Shown: positions 52,270 to 61,179, counted from the first letter of the stretch. The stretch is 64,000 bases of DNA from Actinomadura hallensis (GCF_006716765.1 NZ_VFPO01000001.1:2790001-2854000), one strand, 5' to 3'. Notes: generated by a model not told the origin, from the sequence alone. Made by a program: numbers and translations.

Positions 52270-52846
52270 CTTCCGGGCCCGGCTTCACAGATCACCGCCA
52301 ACACGTGATCTGCCACATCAGACCAACTCGGCAGCCCTCACCGTCTCAGCATCCGAGAATGCGGTCAGCCCTGTCCGACCACTCTCGGGGCGTTCCTGCT
52401 AAGGGTTCTTATCTGCGCCTTGCGGGCTTGCCTCCCACCGTTCCGTGAGAGAAGAGAGGGTGCTCTCATGATCAAACCCGCCTTTCGTACTGCCTTTGTG
52501 CTTACCTCGACTGTCGCAATGACGGCAGGGTTGATGTCGGTACCGGCCAACGCGGCGCCGACGGCTCAGGCGCGTATCGCGGCTCTGCCGACCTGCGATC
52601 ACTTCTCCGTGCGCAAAGTCCAGAAGGGCACTGTTCGCTTCCCGTCCGTCGGGGCGGACACCAAGCAAACGAACTGCAAGCTTCAGTACGGCAACCACAA
52701 CTGGGGCGTGGTGGCACTGCAGCAGTGGTTGCTGTACTGCAACGGTGCCAAGCAGATCGTGGTCGACGGCATCTACGGCGCCGTGACCCGGGACGTCGTC
52801 AGGTGGCTGCAGGCGGCCAATGGTGTGACCGCTGACGGTGTTTACG

Positions 52847-54281
52847 GGCTCTTCACGATCGAGGGTGTAGTTGCGGTTTGAAGCCGCCGGTTTCGAGTAG
52901 CGATCTGGCGATGTAGTTGGTCAGGTTGCGGAAGCCGAGTGCGGAGCCGCGGAGGTGCTCGAGTCGTCCGTTGATGGCCTCGGTGGGCCCGTTGGAGGTT
53001 CCTGGCCGGTCGAAGTAGGCCAGGATGTCGGCGGCTCGCTTGTTCAGCGTCCGTCCCAGTGTGATGACCTCGCAGAGCGCCTTCGGAACGCCGTGGCCGA
53101 TCGACTCGATGAGGCGAGTCATCAGCGCGCGTCCCTTTGCTCGGTCGGGCTCACGGTAGGCGGCGATCATCTGCTGGTAGATGCCCCAGGTGGCCTCGAC
53201 CTCGACGTGCTCGTCGAGGTCGAACAGTGCGGTGAGCCGGTCTTTCTGGCGGTCGGTGAGCAGGCCGGCGCCGGTGTGCAGCGTCCGCCGTGCGCTGTAG
53301 AGCGGGTCGTGCTTCGTGCCACGGCGCCCGTGGACGACCTGCTGCACCCGGCGTCGGCACCGGTCCAGGGCGTCACCGGCCAGGCGGACGACGTGGAAGG
53401 GGTCCATCACCGCGATCGCGTCGGGCAGTTCCTCGGCGGTGGCGGTCTTGAAGCCGGTGAAGCCGTCCATCGCGACCACCTCCACCGCGTCGCGCCAGGT
53501 GTCGGGACGTTCGGCAAGCCAGGTCTTGAACGCCTGCTTGGAGCGGCCCTCGACCATGTCGAGCAGACGGGCCGGGCCGGTGCCGGCACGGATGCCGGTC
53601 AGGTCGATGATCACGGTGACGTACTTGTCGCCACGGCGGGTGTGGCGCCACACGTGCTCATCGACCCCGATGACCTTCACGCCGTCGAACCGGCCCATGT
53701 CGTCGATCAGAACTCGCCTGCCCTCGGCCAGGACGGCGTCGTTGGCGGTGTTCCAGGCCACCCCGAGGCCCTCGGCGACACGGGCGACGGTCAGGTGCTG
53801 GACCACGATCCCCTCCAGCGCCCATCGCAGCCCATGACGCGACAGCTTCGCCCGCGGCTCGGCAGCCCGGGTGGTGTTCTGGCGCCACACGTGCCCGCAG
53901 CCGGTGCACCGGTAGCGACGCACGACGACCTCCAGCGTGGTGGGCCGCCAGCCCAGCGGCTCGTGCGCCAGCCGCCGGGTCACGGTGTCACGGGGCACGC
54001 CTTCGCAGCCGCAGCGCCGGCACCACTGATCCGGTTCGACGACCCGGCAGGCCAGCACCGCACGGTCGGACTCAAGCCGCTGCCCGGTGACTTCGAGACC
54101 GAGCTCGTCGAGCCGGCAGAAGGCGGTCAGATCAGCGCAGGCGAAGCCTGCAGGAGGGGTAGCGTCGTACATGTCGAGGTCTTCCGGATGGCTGGCGTAG
54201 GAACCTCCATCCTCGGGAGACCTCGACGTCTATCCAGGGACCGACGCGCCAGCACGCCTACACCCTCAACTGCGAAGAGCC
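52847..54281 (-). mobile_element. ISL3-family element
   Basis: The 1,435-bp element has 24-bp imperfect inverted repeats (left GGCTCTTCACGATCGAGGGT; right end reversed GGCTCTTCGCAGTTGAGGGT) and 8-bp target duplications TGTTTACG at 52839-52846 and 54282-54289. An 8-bp duplication is the ISL3 norm. It carries one transposase. Confidence 0.93.
52853..54172 (-). CDS. ISL3-family transposase
   Basis: The 439-residue DDE transposase has an N-terminal zinc-finger region (CRRCGCEG, then YRCTGCGHVW). It is followed by HTH (GIVVQHLTVARVAEGLGVAW) and the DDE core (VIGVDEHVWRHTRRGDKYVT with first Asp, VVAMDGFTGFKTATAEELPD and AIAVMDPFHVVRLA, and the C-terminal TSNGPTEAINGRLEHLRGSA with Glu). It is complete. 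The reading frame ends 6 bp inside the left inverted repeat, so the IS probably uses nearly all its length. Confidence 0.94.
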   Translation of the reverse strand: MYDATPPAGFACADLTAFCRLDELGLEVTGQRLESDRAVLACRVVEPDQWCRRCGCEGVPRDTVTRRLAHEPLGWRPTTLEVVVRRYRCTGCGHVWRQNTTRAAEPRAKLSRHGLRWALEGIVVQHLTVARVAEGLGVAWNTANDAVLAEGRRVLIDDMGRFDGVKVIGVDEHVWRHTRRGDKYVTVIIDLTGIRAGTGPARLLDMVEGRSKQAFKTWLAERPDTWRDAVEVVAMDGFTGFKTATAEELPDAIAVMDPFHVVRLAGDALDRCRRRVQQVVHGRRGTKHDPLYSARRTLHTGAGLLTDRQKDRLTALFDLDEHVEVEATWGIYQQMIAAYREPDRAKGRALMTRLIESIGHGVPKALCEVITLGRTLNKRAADILAYFDRPGTSNGPTEAINGRLEHLRGSALGFRNLTNYIARSLLETGGFKPQLHPRS

Positions 54282-54597
54282 TGTTTACGGGCCGGAGACG
54301 AGCAGCATTCTGCGGAAGACCGTCTTCGTCGAAAACAAAGTCGTCGGTTGCGTTTGATGCTTCATACGGAGCAGGCCGGGTGCTGATGTCCGGACGATCT
54401 GCGGGGGACCGGTGGCTGCGGAAACCTGTGACCTCATGAGCGGTCTTGGCTGAGGCGGCAGCCGGCCGTGCTCAATGGTGGTCCTTGCCGAAGAGCCTAG
54501 TGCGTAACCGGTCAGGTCACCGGCTTCATGAGTGCGTGGCCGGTGCTCCACATGCATGGACCGCCCCGGCGATGTTGGAGGCTCAGGTCGTTGGTTC

Positions 54598-55434
54598 TCA
54601 GCCGGCCCGAGGCGCTGTGCCGCGTGACCGGTGGAACGTCTCCTCATACTCGCGCGGGGGAATGTTCCCGCAGTAGGAATGTATCCTTTCGTTGTTGTAC
54701 CACGCCACCCATTCCATCGTGGCGATCGTCACGTCCATGACGTTCTCCCAGCCCCCGCGAAAGTCGATGAGTTCCTTCTTGTAGAGGCTGTTGAGCGACT
54801 CGGCGACGGCGTTGTCAAAGGAATCGCCCTTGTCGCCGACCGAACGGGCAGCGCCGATCTGATCCAGGCGTTCGGCGTACCGAATACAAGTGTATTGCGT
54901 GCCGCGGTCGGAATGGTGGACCAGTCCGTCACCGATGCCGCCGCGGGACCAGATCGCCATCTCCAACGCGTCCAACGCCAGCTCGGCACCCAAATGGTCG
55001 GCGACCTGCCACCCCACAATGGCCCGGGAGAACAGGTCCTGGACGAACGCGGTGTACACCCACCCGGAGGCGGTGTCGACATAGGTGATGTCGGCGACCC
55101 ACCGCCGGTTGGGCGCGTTCGCGGTGAAATCGCGTTCCAGCAGGTCACCGGGCCGATCGGTCCCCGCCACGGTGGTGCGAGGCCGCTTGCGGGCTGCGCT
55201 GGCCCCGGCGATGCCCAGCTCACGCATCAGCCGCTCCACCGTGCACCGCGCCACTGTGGTGCCCTCACGATTCAGCTGCGTCCACACCTTCCGCGCACCA
55301 TAAACCCGCCTGCCGGGACCTTCCCACACCCGCCAGATCTCCTTCTTCAACCATTCGTCACGCACCGCACGAGCCGACGGGGCCAGCTCGCGTTTCTTCG
55401 CCGCCCAATACGTCGAGGGCGCACACTCCAGCAC
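54598..55434 (-). CDS. IS3-family orfB (transposase catalytic part)
   Basis: The 278 residues from 55434 begin MLECAPSTYWAAKKRELAPS and hold the HTH_21 and rve core (RRWVADITYVDTASGWVYTA, HHSDRGTQYTCIRYAERLDQ, FDNAVAESLNSLYKKELIDF, with D, D and E). The natural product is probably OrfAB. In the -1 frame the stretch upstream reads ETAALVEFIDTHREQFGVEP, so ribosomal -1 shifting near CCGAAACTG at the end of orfA would join the two. The C-terminal ERIHSYCGNIPPREYEETFH is complete. Possibly active. Confidence 0.92.
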   Translation of the reverse strand: MLECAPSTYWAAKKRELAPSARAVRDEWLKKEIWRVWEGPGRRVYGARKVWTQLNREGTTVARCTVERLMRELGIAGASAARKRPRTTVAGTDRPGDLLERDFTANAPNRRWVADITYVDTASGWVYTAFVQDLFSRAIVGWQVADHLGAELALDALEMAIWSRGGIGDGLVHHSDRGTQYTCIRYAERLDQIGAARSVGDKGDSFDNAVAESLNSLYKKELIDFRGGWENVMDVTIATMEWVAWYNNERIHSYCGNIPPREYEETFHRSRGTAPRAG

Positions 55435-55487
55435 CGCGCAGATCGGCTCGACACCGAACTGCTCCCGGTGAGTATCGATGAACTCGA

Positions 55488-55808
55488 CTAGCGCGGCAGT
55501 TTCGGGTCGAGTTCCCGGGCGAAATACGCGGATGCGGCCTTCAAAATCTCGTTCGCCCGCCGCAACTCACGGTTCTCCCGCTCCAGTTCGGCGATCCTTT
55601 GCGCGTCGCTGGTCGTGGTCCCGGGGCGCTGCCCGCCATCGACCTCGACCTGCCGGACCCAGGTCCGCAACGCCTCACGGTGCACGCCGAGCTGGTCGGC
55701 CACCCGGGCGATCGTGCCGGTCTTCACACCGGTCTGTTCACGCAGCTCAAACACCATCCGGACCGCGCGTTCACGCAGCTCTGGGGAGTACTTCCTCGGG
55801 GGTGCCAT
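55488..55808 (-). CDS. IS3-family orfA
   Basis: The 106-residue protein starts MAPPRKYSPELRERAVRMVF. It has an HTH (TIARVADQLGVHREALRTWV) and a coiled-coil tail (IAELERENRELRRANEILKA). It is the DNA-binding subunit of the IS3 transposase. A -1 frame overlap connects to orfB. Confidence 0.9.
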   Translation of the reverse strand: MAPPRKYSPELRERAVRMVFELREQTGVKTGTIARVADQLGVHREALRTWVRQVEVDGGQRPGTTTSDAQRIAELERENRELRRANEILKAASAYFARELDPKLPR

Positions 55809-55864
55809 AGCCCTTCACCCTTCCAGGTATCAGGGCCTCCACCAAAGCCGGGGCGCTCCATGCA

Positions 55865-56150
55865 GGTCTACACGAGCCGGATCTGTTTCCGGCGGGTGCG
55901 GAGCCGGTCGGTTCCTTGACGTCCAGGCGCAGGCGCTTGCAGCTCCTCCCCGCTTGCGGCGGCGTGGTCGAGTGTGCGCCGCCGGCCGTCCCTGGCGGTG
56001 GCTCCGCCGGTTCGACGGCCGTGCCGACCGGATCCGACGGCCCGGCCGGTCAACGGTCGCCGCACGATTAGATGCGCGGGCCTTCCCGATGCCGAGAACC
56101 ATCTCGGTCATAAGGCTCAACGCCCGACGCCGGAGACGGGTGCCGCCGCC
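55865..56150. other. intergenic remnant DNA behind the last IS
   Basis: No gene is recognised. The sequence is GC-rich, with short stretches of coding-like bias. It joins the IS3 target region (TGCA) with the chromosome beyond. The 200 bp on the other side of the IS (54358-54556) likewise hold no recognised gene. Confidence 0.4.
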
Positions 56151-56351
56151 TCAGATCTCGGTGGCAGGGGAAACACCTGGGCCCAGGTGACGTGGCGAAG
56201 CCAGCCCCCATTCGATTCCAGTGGCGTCCAGGGCATCGCAGAGGTGAGGTAGGTCAGGTCGATGCTCGGGGCCGGAGGTAGGACGGGTATCTGCGTCGAC
56301 AGGCGGCTTGACGGCGGTCGTCCACAGCGCGGCGTAGTCCGGTGCCCGCAC
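56151..56351 (-). CDS. small hypothetical protein, 66 aa
   Basis: GTG 56351 follows GGGGAG with a suitable gap. The peptide begins MRAPDYAALWTTAVKPPVDA and ends ASPRHLGPGVSPATEI. Coding bias is fair. There is no recognised family. A sequence upstream in a different frame (RFPSFVDEFDLPAPRRGDQC) also looks coding, so this may be the end of a longer broken gene. Treat as tentative. Confidence 0.4.
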   Translation of the reverse strand: MRAPDYAALWTTAVKPPVDADTRPTSGPEHRPDLPHLCDALDATGIEWGLASPRHLGPGVSPATEI

Positions 56352-56537
56352 TGGTCTCCCCGCCGTGGCGCCGGCAGGTCGAACTCGTCGACGAAGGAGG
56401 GAAACCGCCGGCCATTCGGCGGTGCTGAAACAGAGGGCGTCCAGTGCGCGAGTATGCGCGGCCCATGGGGCCTGGGGAACTCGGCGGGACCGGAGGATCG
56501 TGTCCGATGGGCTCGGAGGACGCCGTAGGCTTCTCGC

Positions 56538-57845
56538 GTGACTGAGAAGCTGTGGCAGATCGAACCTTCCGGGCCGCTGCGCGGGGACGTCACCGTGCGG
56601 GGGGCGAAGAACGCGGTCAGCAAGCACATGGTCGCGGCGATGCTCGGGGACGGGCCGAGCACCATCGGCAACGCGCCGGACGTCGGCGAGGTCGGGATCA
56701 CGGCGGGCATGCTGGAGCATGTCGGGATGACCGTGGAGCGGGCCAACGGCGACGTCACCGTCGTGCCGGGGCCCGTCACGGACCCGAGCGTCGGCAAGGC
56801 GTTCACCGGGCTGAACCGCATCCCGATCCTGATGCTGGGGCCGCTGCTGCACCTGGCGGGCGAGGCGTTCGTGCCGATGGTCGGCGGCGACCCGATCGGC
56901 CGGCGTCCGGTCGACTTCCACGTGGACGCGCTCCGGGCGTTCGGGGCCGAGGTGAGGCACGAGGAGGACGGGATCCACGCGCGGGCATCGCGGCTCGTGG
57001 GCGCGCGGATCGAGCTTCCGTACCCGAGCGTCGGCGCCACCGAGACGGTGCTGCTGGCGGCCGTCCGCGCCCAGGGCAAGACCGTCATCCGCAACGCGGC
57101 GACCGAACCGGAGATCATCGAGCTGGCGCTGTTCCTGCAGCGGATGGGGGCGCGGATCTCGTTCGCGCCGGACCGGCGGATCGTGGTGGAGGGCGTCGAA
57201 CGGCTCAGCGGCGCGCAGACCCGGCTGGAGGGCGACCGGATCGAGGCGTTCTCCTACCTCGTCGCGGGCCTGGTCACCAGGGGAGAGGTGCGGGTCCACG
57301 GCTGCCCCCAGGACCGTCTCGTCACCGCGATCACGACGCTGACCCGGATGGGCGCGCAGTTCGAGATCACAGACGACTGGATCATGGCGTCGGCGCCGGA
57401 CGGGCTGCGTCCCGCCGCCGTGCAGACCGACACCCACCCCGGGTTCGCGACGGACTGGCAGACGCCGCTGATGGTGCTGTTCACCCAGGCGGAGGGCATG
57501 TCGGTGCTGCACGAGACGGTGTACGAGAACCGGCTCGCGTACGTTCCGGCGCTGCAGAGCATGGGCGCCGAGATCGAGGTGTACGACACGTGCCTCGGCG
57601 GCCCCGCGTGCCGGTACCACGACACGGCGGCGCTGCACTCGGCCGTCGTGCGGGGCGTGAGCAAGCTCCGCGGCGGCGACGTGACCATGCCCGACATCCG
57701 CGCCGGGTTCTCGGCGGTGCTGGCGGCGGCCGTGGCGGAGGGGCCGTCCACGCTGCGGGGCGTGCACCACATCGAGCGCGGCTACCACCGGCCGGTGGAG
57801 CAGTTCCGCGCGCTGGGCCTGTCGCTGCGCACGACTAGCGGCTGA
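56538..57845 (+). CDS. murA: UDP-N-acetylglucosamine 1-carboxyvinyltransferase (MurA)
   Basis: The 435-residue protein transfers enolpyruvyl from PEP to UDP-GlcNAc, the first committed step of peptidoglycan synthesis. The RGAKNAVSKHMVAAML segment (K24, N25) matches the MurA substrate site. The catalytic loop reads VGGDPIGRRPVDFH, so D118 stands where most MurA have Cys (E. coli Cys115, GGCxIGxRPVDLH). Asp at this position is known in mycobacteria and gives fosfomycin resistance, so this enzyme is expected to resist fosfomycin. The GTG at 56538 lies 6 nt after TAGGCT, without a ribosome site, and is probably leaderless. Confidence 0.9.
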   Translation: MTEKLWQIEPSGPLRGDVTVRGAKNAVSKHMVAAMLGDGPSTIGNAPDVGEVGITAGMLEHVGMTVERANGDVTVVPGPVTDPSVGKAFTGLNRIPILMLGPLLHLAGEAFVPMVGGDPIGRRPVDFHVDALRAFGAEVRHEEDGIHARASRLVGARIELPYPSVGATETVLLAAVRAQGKTVIRNAATEPEIIELALFLQRMGARISFAPDRRIVVEGVERLSGAQTRLEGDRIEAFSYLVAGLVTRGEVRVHGCPQDRLVTAITTLTRMGAQFEITDDWIMASAPDGLRPAAVQTDTHPGFATDWQTPLMVLFTQAEGMSVLHETVYENRLAYVPALQSMGAEIEVYDTCLGGPACRYHDTAALHSAVVRGVSKLRGGDVTMPDIRAGFSAVLAAAVAEGPSTLRGVHHIERGYHRPVEQFRALGLSLRTTSG

Positions 57846-58368
57846 CCTTCACGGCGGTGTGCGGCCAGGTGAAGGTGAGCGCGCCGCCGACGGGGAGGTC
57901 GCGCCAGAGCGGCGCCAGCTCGTCCAGGTGGCGCAGGATGCGGTCGACGACGGGCGCGTCCTCGGGCGGGATCGGCTCGCGCTCCGCCCACGCCGGCGTC
58001 GCGGCGCCGGAGCGGCGGCGCCAGGCGAGGTCGCACAGGCCCGCGAAGTGCTCCGACCGGGCCATGTCGCCGCGGTCCCGCCTGGCGAGCGACGCCTCGC
58101 GCTTCTTCAGCCGGCGCTGCTCCCGGGTCCTGCGGCGCGGGTCGCCGGGCGTTTCTGCGGTCGGCCTGAACTCGCCGCCGCCCGCGGCGGCCCGCCCGTA
58201 GACGCCCGCCGTCAGCCCCAGTTCGGCCTCGGCCAGGTAGTGGACGAGGTCGTGCGGGATCTCGTCGTCGTAGCCGGGCGCCGGATCCATGCGGCGGGGG
58301 GCGAGTCCGGGGAGGGTGACGACGGTGGCGTACCTGCGCTCACCGGTGCGCTCGAAGCTGACCTCCAT
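57835..58368 (-). CDS. hypothetical protein, 177 aa
   Basis: The protein starts MEVSFERTGERRYATVVTLP and contains EIPHDLVHYLAEAELGLTAG near the middle. A very basic helical stretch follows (DPRRRTREQRRLKKREASLA), then a C-terminal domain (VDRILRHLDELAPLWRDLPV). It has a regular actinomycete bias. No family is recognised. It converges on murA, with an 11-bp overlap of the two 3' ends. The helical basic stretch may contact nucleic acid, an impression only. Confidence 0.7.
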   Translation of the reverse strand: MEVSFERTGERRYATVVTLPGLAPRRMDPAPGYDDEIPHDLVHYLAEAELGLTAGVYGRAAAGGGEFRPTAETPGDPRRRTREQRRLKKREASLARRDRGDMARSEHFAGLCDLAWRRRSGAATPAWAEREPIPPEDAPVVDRILRHLDELAPLWRDLPVGGALTFTWPHTAVKVSR

Positions 58369-58497
58369 GCCGTCAGGTTAAACCGGGCCGTCGCCCCCCG
58401 CACTCCAATTTTCCGGCGGACGAGCCGGGGCGATCCTTACCGGGTGATGGCCGAAAGGTGCAAGACGGGGCGGGGACTCGGCGGCGAGGCTGGAGCC

Positions 58498-59361
58498 ATG
58501 GATCTGAGCAAGGCATCCGACTTCATGGCCATGCACGCGCGGCCGCTCGACCGCCGCCGGTTCGAGCTGCTGACGGGCGGCGGCGACCGTGACGCGCTGC
58601 TCGCCGCCCTGAACGCCTACCGCAACCCCGACGGCGGCTACGGTCACGGGCTGGAACCCGACCTGCGGTCGAGGACGAGCCAGCCCGGGCCCGCGCTGCA
58701 CGCCTTCGAGGTGTTCGTGGAACTCGGCCCCGTCACCGCGCCGGAGGCCGCCGCGCTCTGCGACTGGCTGGCGTCGGTGACGCTGCCGGACGGCGGCCTG
58801 CCGTTCGCGCTGCCCGTCCCGGACCCGGCGGGCTGCGCGCCGTTCTGGACGGGCGCCGACCCGCATGCGTCCTCGCTGCAGATCACCGCGGTGGTCGCGG
58901 CGATGGCGCACCGCGTCGCCGCCCACGACAAGGCGGTCGCCGAGCACCCGTGGCTCGACCGCGCCACCCGGTACTGTCTCGACGCCATCCGGGGGAAGGA
59001 GCGGTGGCACGCGATCGAACTGGCCTTCGCGCTGTGGCTGGCGGACGCCGCCGGCGACACCGAGGCGATCGCCCTGCTGGGCGAGCACATCCCGGAGAGC
59101 GGCCTCGTCCACGTGGAGGGCGGCCTGGAGGACGAGATGATGCGTCCCCTCGACTTCGCGCCCTACCCGGGCCGCCCCTCCCGGTCGCTCTTCGCGCCCG
59201 AGGTCGTGGCCGCCGAACTGCGGCGCCTGGACGAGCAGCAGCAGGACGACGGCGGATGGAAGGTCGACTTCGCCAGCTACTCGCCCGCCGCGGAGCTGGA
59301 GTGGCGCGGCTACACGACGGTCAAGGCCGTGTCCATCCTCACCGCGGCCGGCCGGGACTGA
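58498..59361 (+). CDS. alpha-toroid (squalene-cyclase/prenyltransferase-like) fold protein
   Basis: The 287-residue protein starts MDLSKASDFMAMHARPLDRR with GGAG just upstream. Features such as NAYRNPDGGYGHGLEPDL and DDGGWKVDFASYSPAAELEW repeat the DGG(Y/W) signature of terpene-cyclase/prenyltransferase toroids, found at the N- and C-terminal thirds. No catalytic DxDD motif is visible, so it is probably a non-enzymatic or unknown member of this fold. It has no membrane helix. The gene is monocistronic by position, 88 bp before the acyl-CoA ligase gene. Confidence 0.7.
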   Translation: MDLSKASDFMAMHARPLDRRRFELLTGGGDRDALLAALNAYRNPDGGYGHGLEPDLRSRTSQPGPALHAFEVFVELGPVTAPEAAALCDWLASVTLPDGGLPFALPVPDPAGCAPFWTGADPHASSLQITAVVAAMAHRVAAHDKAVAEHPWLDRATRYCLDAIRGKERWHAIELAFALWLADAAGDTEAIALLGEHIPESGLVHVEGGLEDEMMRPLDFAPYPGRPSRSLFAPEVVAAELRRLDEQQQDDGGWKVDFASYSPAAELEWRGYTTVKAVSILTAAGRD

Positions 59362-59449
59362 CGCGCCGCGGCGGCGTCCGAGGGCCGGCGAGGGCGCCCG
59401 TGGGATGCTTGAGACGCAGGTCACACCGACCGGCGCATCGGAGGCTCCC

Positions 59450-61051
59450 ATGGACAACGGCCCCGGCCGCACCGCCCTGACCCCGCTCGCGTTCCTCAAA
59501 CGGTCCGCGGAGGTGTTCCCCGGCAAGACCGCCTACGCCTTCGGGGACCGCCGCGCGACCTACGAGGAGTTCGCCGCCGAGACGACCCGGCTCGCGAACG
59601 CGCTGCGGGCCTCGGGCGTCGGGCCGGGGGACCGGGTCGCCTACCTCGCGCCGAACGTCCCCGAGCTGCTGATCGCGCACTTCGCCGTGCCGCTGGCCGG
59701 GGCCGTCCTCGTCGCGATCAACACGCGGCTCGCGGCGGAGGAGATCCGTTACATCCTCGACCACTCGGGGGCGAAGGCGCTGGTCGTGGACGCGGGCCTG
59801 CACCCGTCGGTGGCTCCGCTCGCCGGTGCGCTGCCCGAGGTCGTCACGGTCCCGGCCGGCGGCGCCGATCCCGATCCGGCGGTCGGCGGCGTCGCCTACG
59901 CCGACCTGCTGGCGCGCGGCTCGGACGACCCGCTGCCGTGGGACGTGGACGACGAGGACGCCGCCATTTCGATCAACTACACGTCCGGCACCACGGGACG
60001 GCCGAAGGGCGTCGTCTACACGCACCGCGGCGCGTACCTGAACGCGCTCGGCGAGGTGATGCACTCGCGGCACACGCCGGACAGCGTCTACCTGTGGACG
60101 CTGCCGATGTTCCACTGCAACGGGTGGTGCACCCCGTGGGCGCTCGCCGCGATCGGCGGGACGCAGGTGTGCCTGCGCGCGGTCGTCGCCGCAGAGGTGT
60201 GGCGGCTCATCGACGCCGAGGGCGTCACGCACCTCAACGGCGCGCCGACCGTGCTGGTGGCGATCGCGAACGCGCCGGAGGCGCATCCGCTGGAGCGGCC
60301 CCTGACCGTCACGACCGCGGGCGCTCCGCCGAGCCCCACGATCATCGGGCAGATGGAGGGGCTCGGGGCCGAGATCGTCCACGTGTACGGGCTGACGGAG
60401 ACCTACGGGCCGTACTCGGTGTGCGAGCCGCAGCCGGGATGGCCCGCGCTGCCCGCGCCCGACCGGGCCCGGCTGCTGGCGCGGCAGGGCGTCGGCATGA
60501 TCCAGACGGACGGGCTGCGGGTCGTCGACGAGGACATGAACGACGTCCCGGCCGACGGGGAGACGCTCGGCGAGATCGTCATGCGCGGCAACAACGTCAT
60601 GAAGGGCTACCACCGGGACGAGGAGGCGACCGCGAAGGCGTTCCGCGGCGGCTGGTTCCACTCCGGCGACCTCGGCGTCCGCCATCCCGACGGCTACATC
60701 GAGCTGCGCGACCGGTCCAAGGACATCATCATCTCCGGCGGCGAGAACATCTCGACGGTGGAGGTGGAGCGCGCGATCGACTCCCATCCCGCGGTCCTGG
60801 AGGTCGCGGTCGTCGCGGTGCCGGACGAGAAGTGGGGCGAGCGGCCCAAGGCGTTCGTGGTGCTGCGCGACGGGCAGGCCGCCACCGAGGCCGAGCTGAT
60901 CGGGCACGTCAGGGAGAGCCTGGCCCGTTTCAAGGCGCCCGACACGGTGGAGTTCGTCCCGGAGCTGCCGAAGACGTCCACCGGCAAGATCCAGAAGTTC
61001 CAGCTCCGCGAGCGGGAGTGGGCCGGGACGGACCGCCGCGTCCAGGGCTGA
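59450..61051 (+). CDS. acyl-CoA ligase, AMP-binding (AlkK-like)
   Basis: The 533-residue ANL enzyme starts at ATG 59450 after GGAGG. Motifs are NYTSGTTGRPKGVVYTHRGA (P-loop), VYGLTETYGPYSVCEPQPGW (A5), WFHSGDLGVRHPDGYIELRD (A7), RSKDIIISGGENISTVEVE (A8) and the catalytic Lys of KTSTGKIQKFQLRE. The histidine-rich PMFHCNGWCTPW block and overall similarity resemble medium-chain/AlkK-type fatty acid ligases. It leads an operon with a FAD monooxygenase and an aconitase-family protein, so a catabolic pathway of an aromatic or branched acid is plausible. Confidence 0.9.
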   Translation: MDNGPGRTALTPLAFLKRSAEVFPGKTAYAFGDRRATYEEFAAETTRLANALRASGVGPGDRVAYLAPNVPELLIAHFAVPLAGAVLVAINTRLAAEEIRYILDHSGAKALVVDAGLHPSVAPLAGALPEVVTVPAGGADPDPAVGGVAYADLLARGSDDPLPWDVDDEDAAISINYTSGTTGRPKGVVYTHRGAYLNALGEVMHSRHTPDSVYLWTLPMFHCNGWCTPWALAAIGGTQVCLRAVVAAEVWRLIDAEGVTHLNGAPTVLVAIANAPEAHPLERPLTVTTAGAPPSPTIIGQMEGLGAEIVHVYGLTETYGPYSVCEPQPGWPALPAPDRARLLARQGVGMIQTDGLRVVDEDMNDVPADGETLGEIVMRGNNVMKGYHRDEEATAKAFRGGWFHSGDLGVRHPDGYIELRDRSKDIIISGGENISTVEVERAIDSHPAVLEVAVVAVPDEKWGERPKAFVVLRDGQAATEAELIGHVRESLARFKAPDTVEFVPELPKTSTGKIQKFQLREREWAGTDRRVQG

Positions 61052-61179
61052 GCCGCCGCGCCGGAACGGCGCGGATCGCCCGCCGCGCAAGGCGTCCGGC
61101 AGGTGAGGAACGGCGGTTCCCGGGAAGTGTTCCGAGGGCGAGGGCCGGGCCCGGCCGTCGAGCGCGAGAGGGGAACCGG

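Larger units (their letters stand above)
50958..52373 (-). mobile_element. ISAs1-family element
   Basis: The 1,416-bp element has perfect 20-bp terminal inverted repeats (CAGGGCTGACCGCATTCTCG at 50958-50977 and its reverse complement at 52354-52373). It is flanked by 10-bp direct duplications TCCGACCACT at 50948-50957 and 52374-52383. One transposase lies on the minus strand. A 14-bp inverted repeat (CAACGAAGCTCCTG at 52208 and its partner at 52256) forms a long hairpin upstream of the transposase. Confidence 0.93.
52468..54357 (+). pseudogene. peptidoglycan-binding protein gene split by ISL3
   Basis: The gene starts at ATG 52468 after GAGAGG, with a signal peptide (MIKPAFRTAFVLTSTVAMTA, cleavage near ANA-APT). 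It then carries a PG_binding_1 repeat (ALQQWLLYCNGAKQIVVDGI, TRDVVRWLQAANGVTADGVY). At 52846 an ISL3 element is inserted. Joining 52468-52846 to 54290-54357 restores ADGVYGPETSSILRKTVFVE..., a natural domain end with TGA at 54355-54357 (148 residues). As found, the plus-strand frame runs into the IS and stops at 52881. The exported wall-binding protein is thus inactivated. Confidence 0.85.
54557..55860 (-). mobile_element. IS3-family element (IS51/IS6110-like group)
   Basis: The 1,304-bp element has imperfect inverted repeats (left TGGACCGCCCCGGCGATGTT; right end reversed TGGAGCGCCCCGGCTTTGGT) with TG ends. It is flanked by TGCA at 54553-54556 and 55861-55864, a 4-bp target duplication. It carries two overlapping-frame genes on the minus strand. 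Confidence 0.9.

Noticed and set aside
46530-55860. One composite transposon or genomic island
   Set aside because: Each element has its own ends and target duplication of different length, so they arrived separately.
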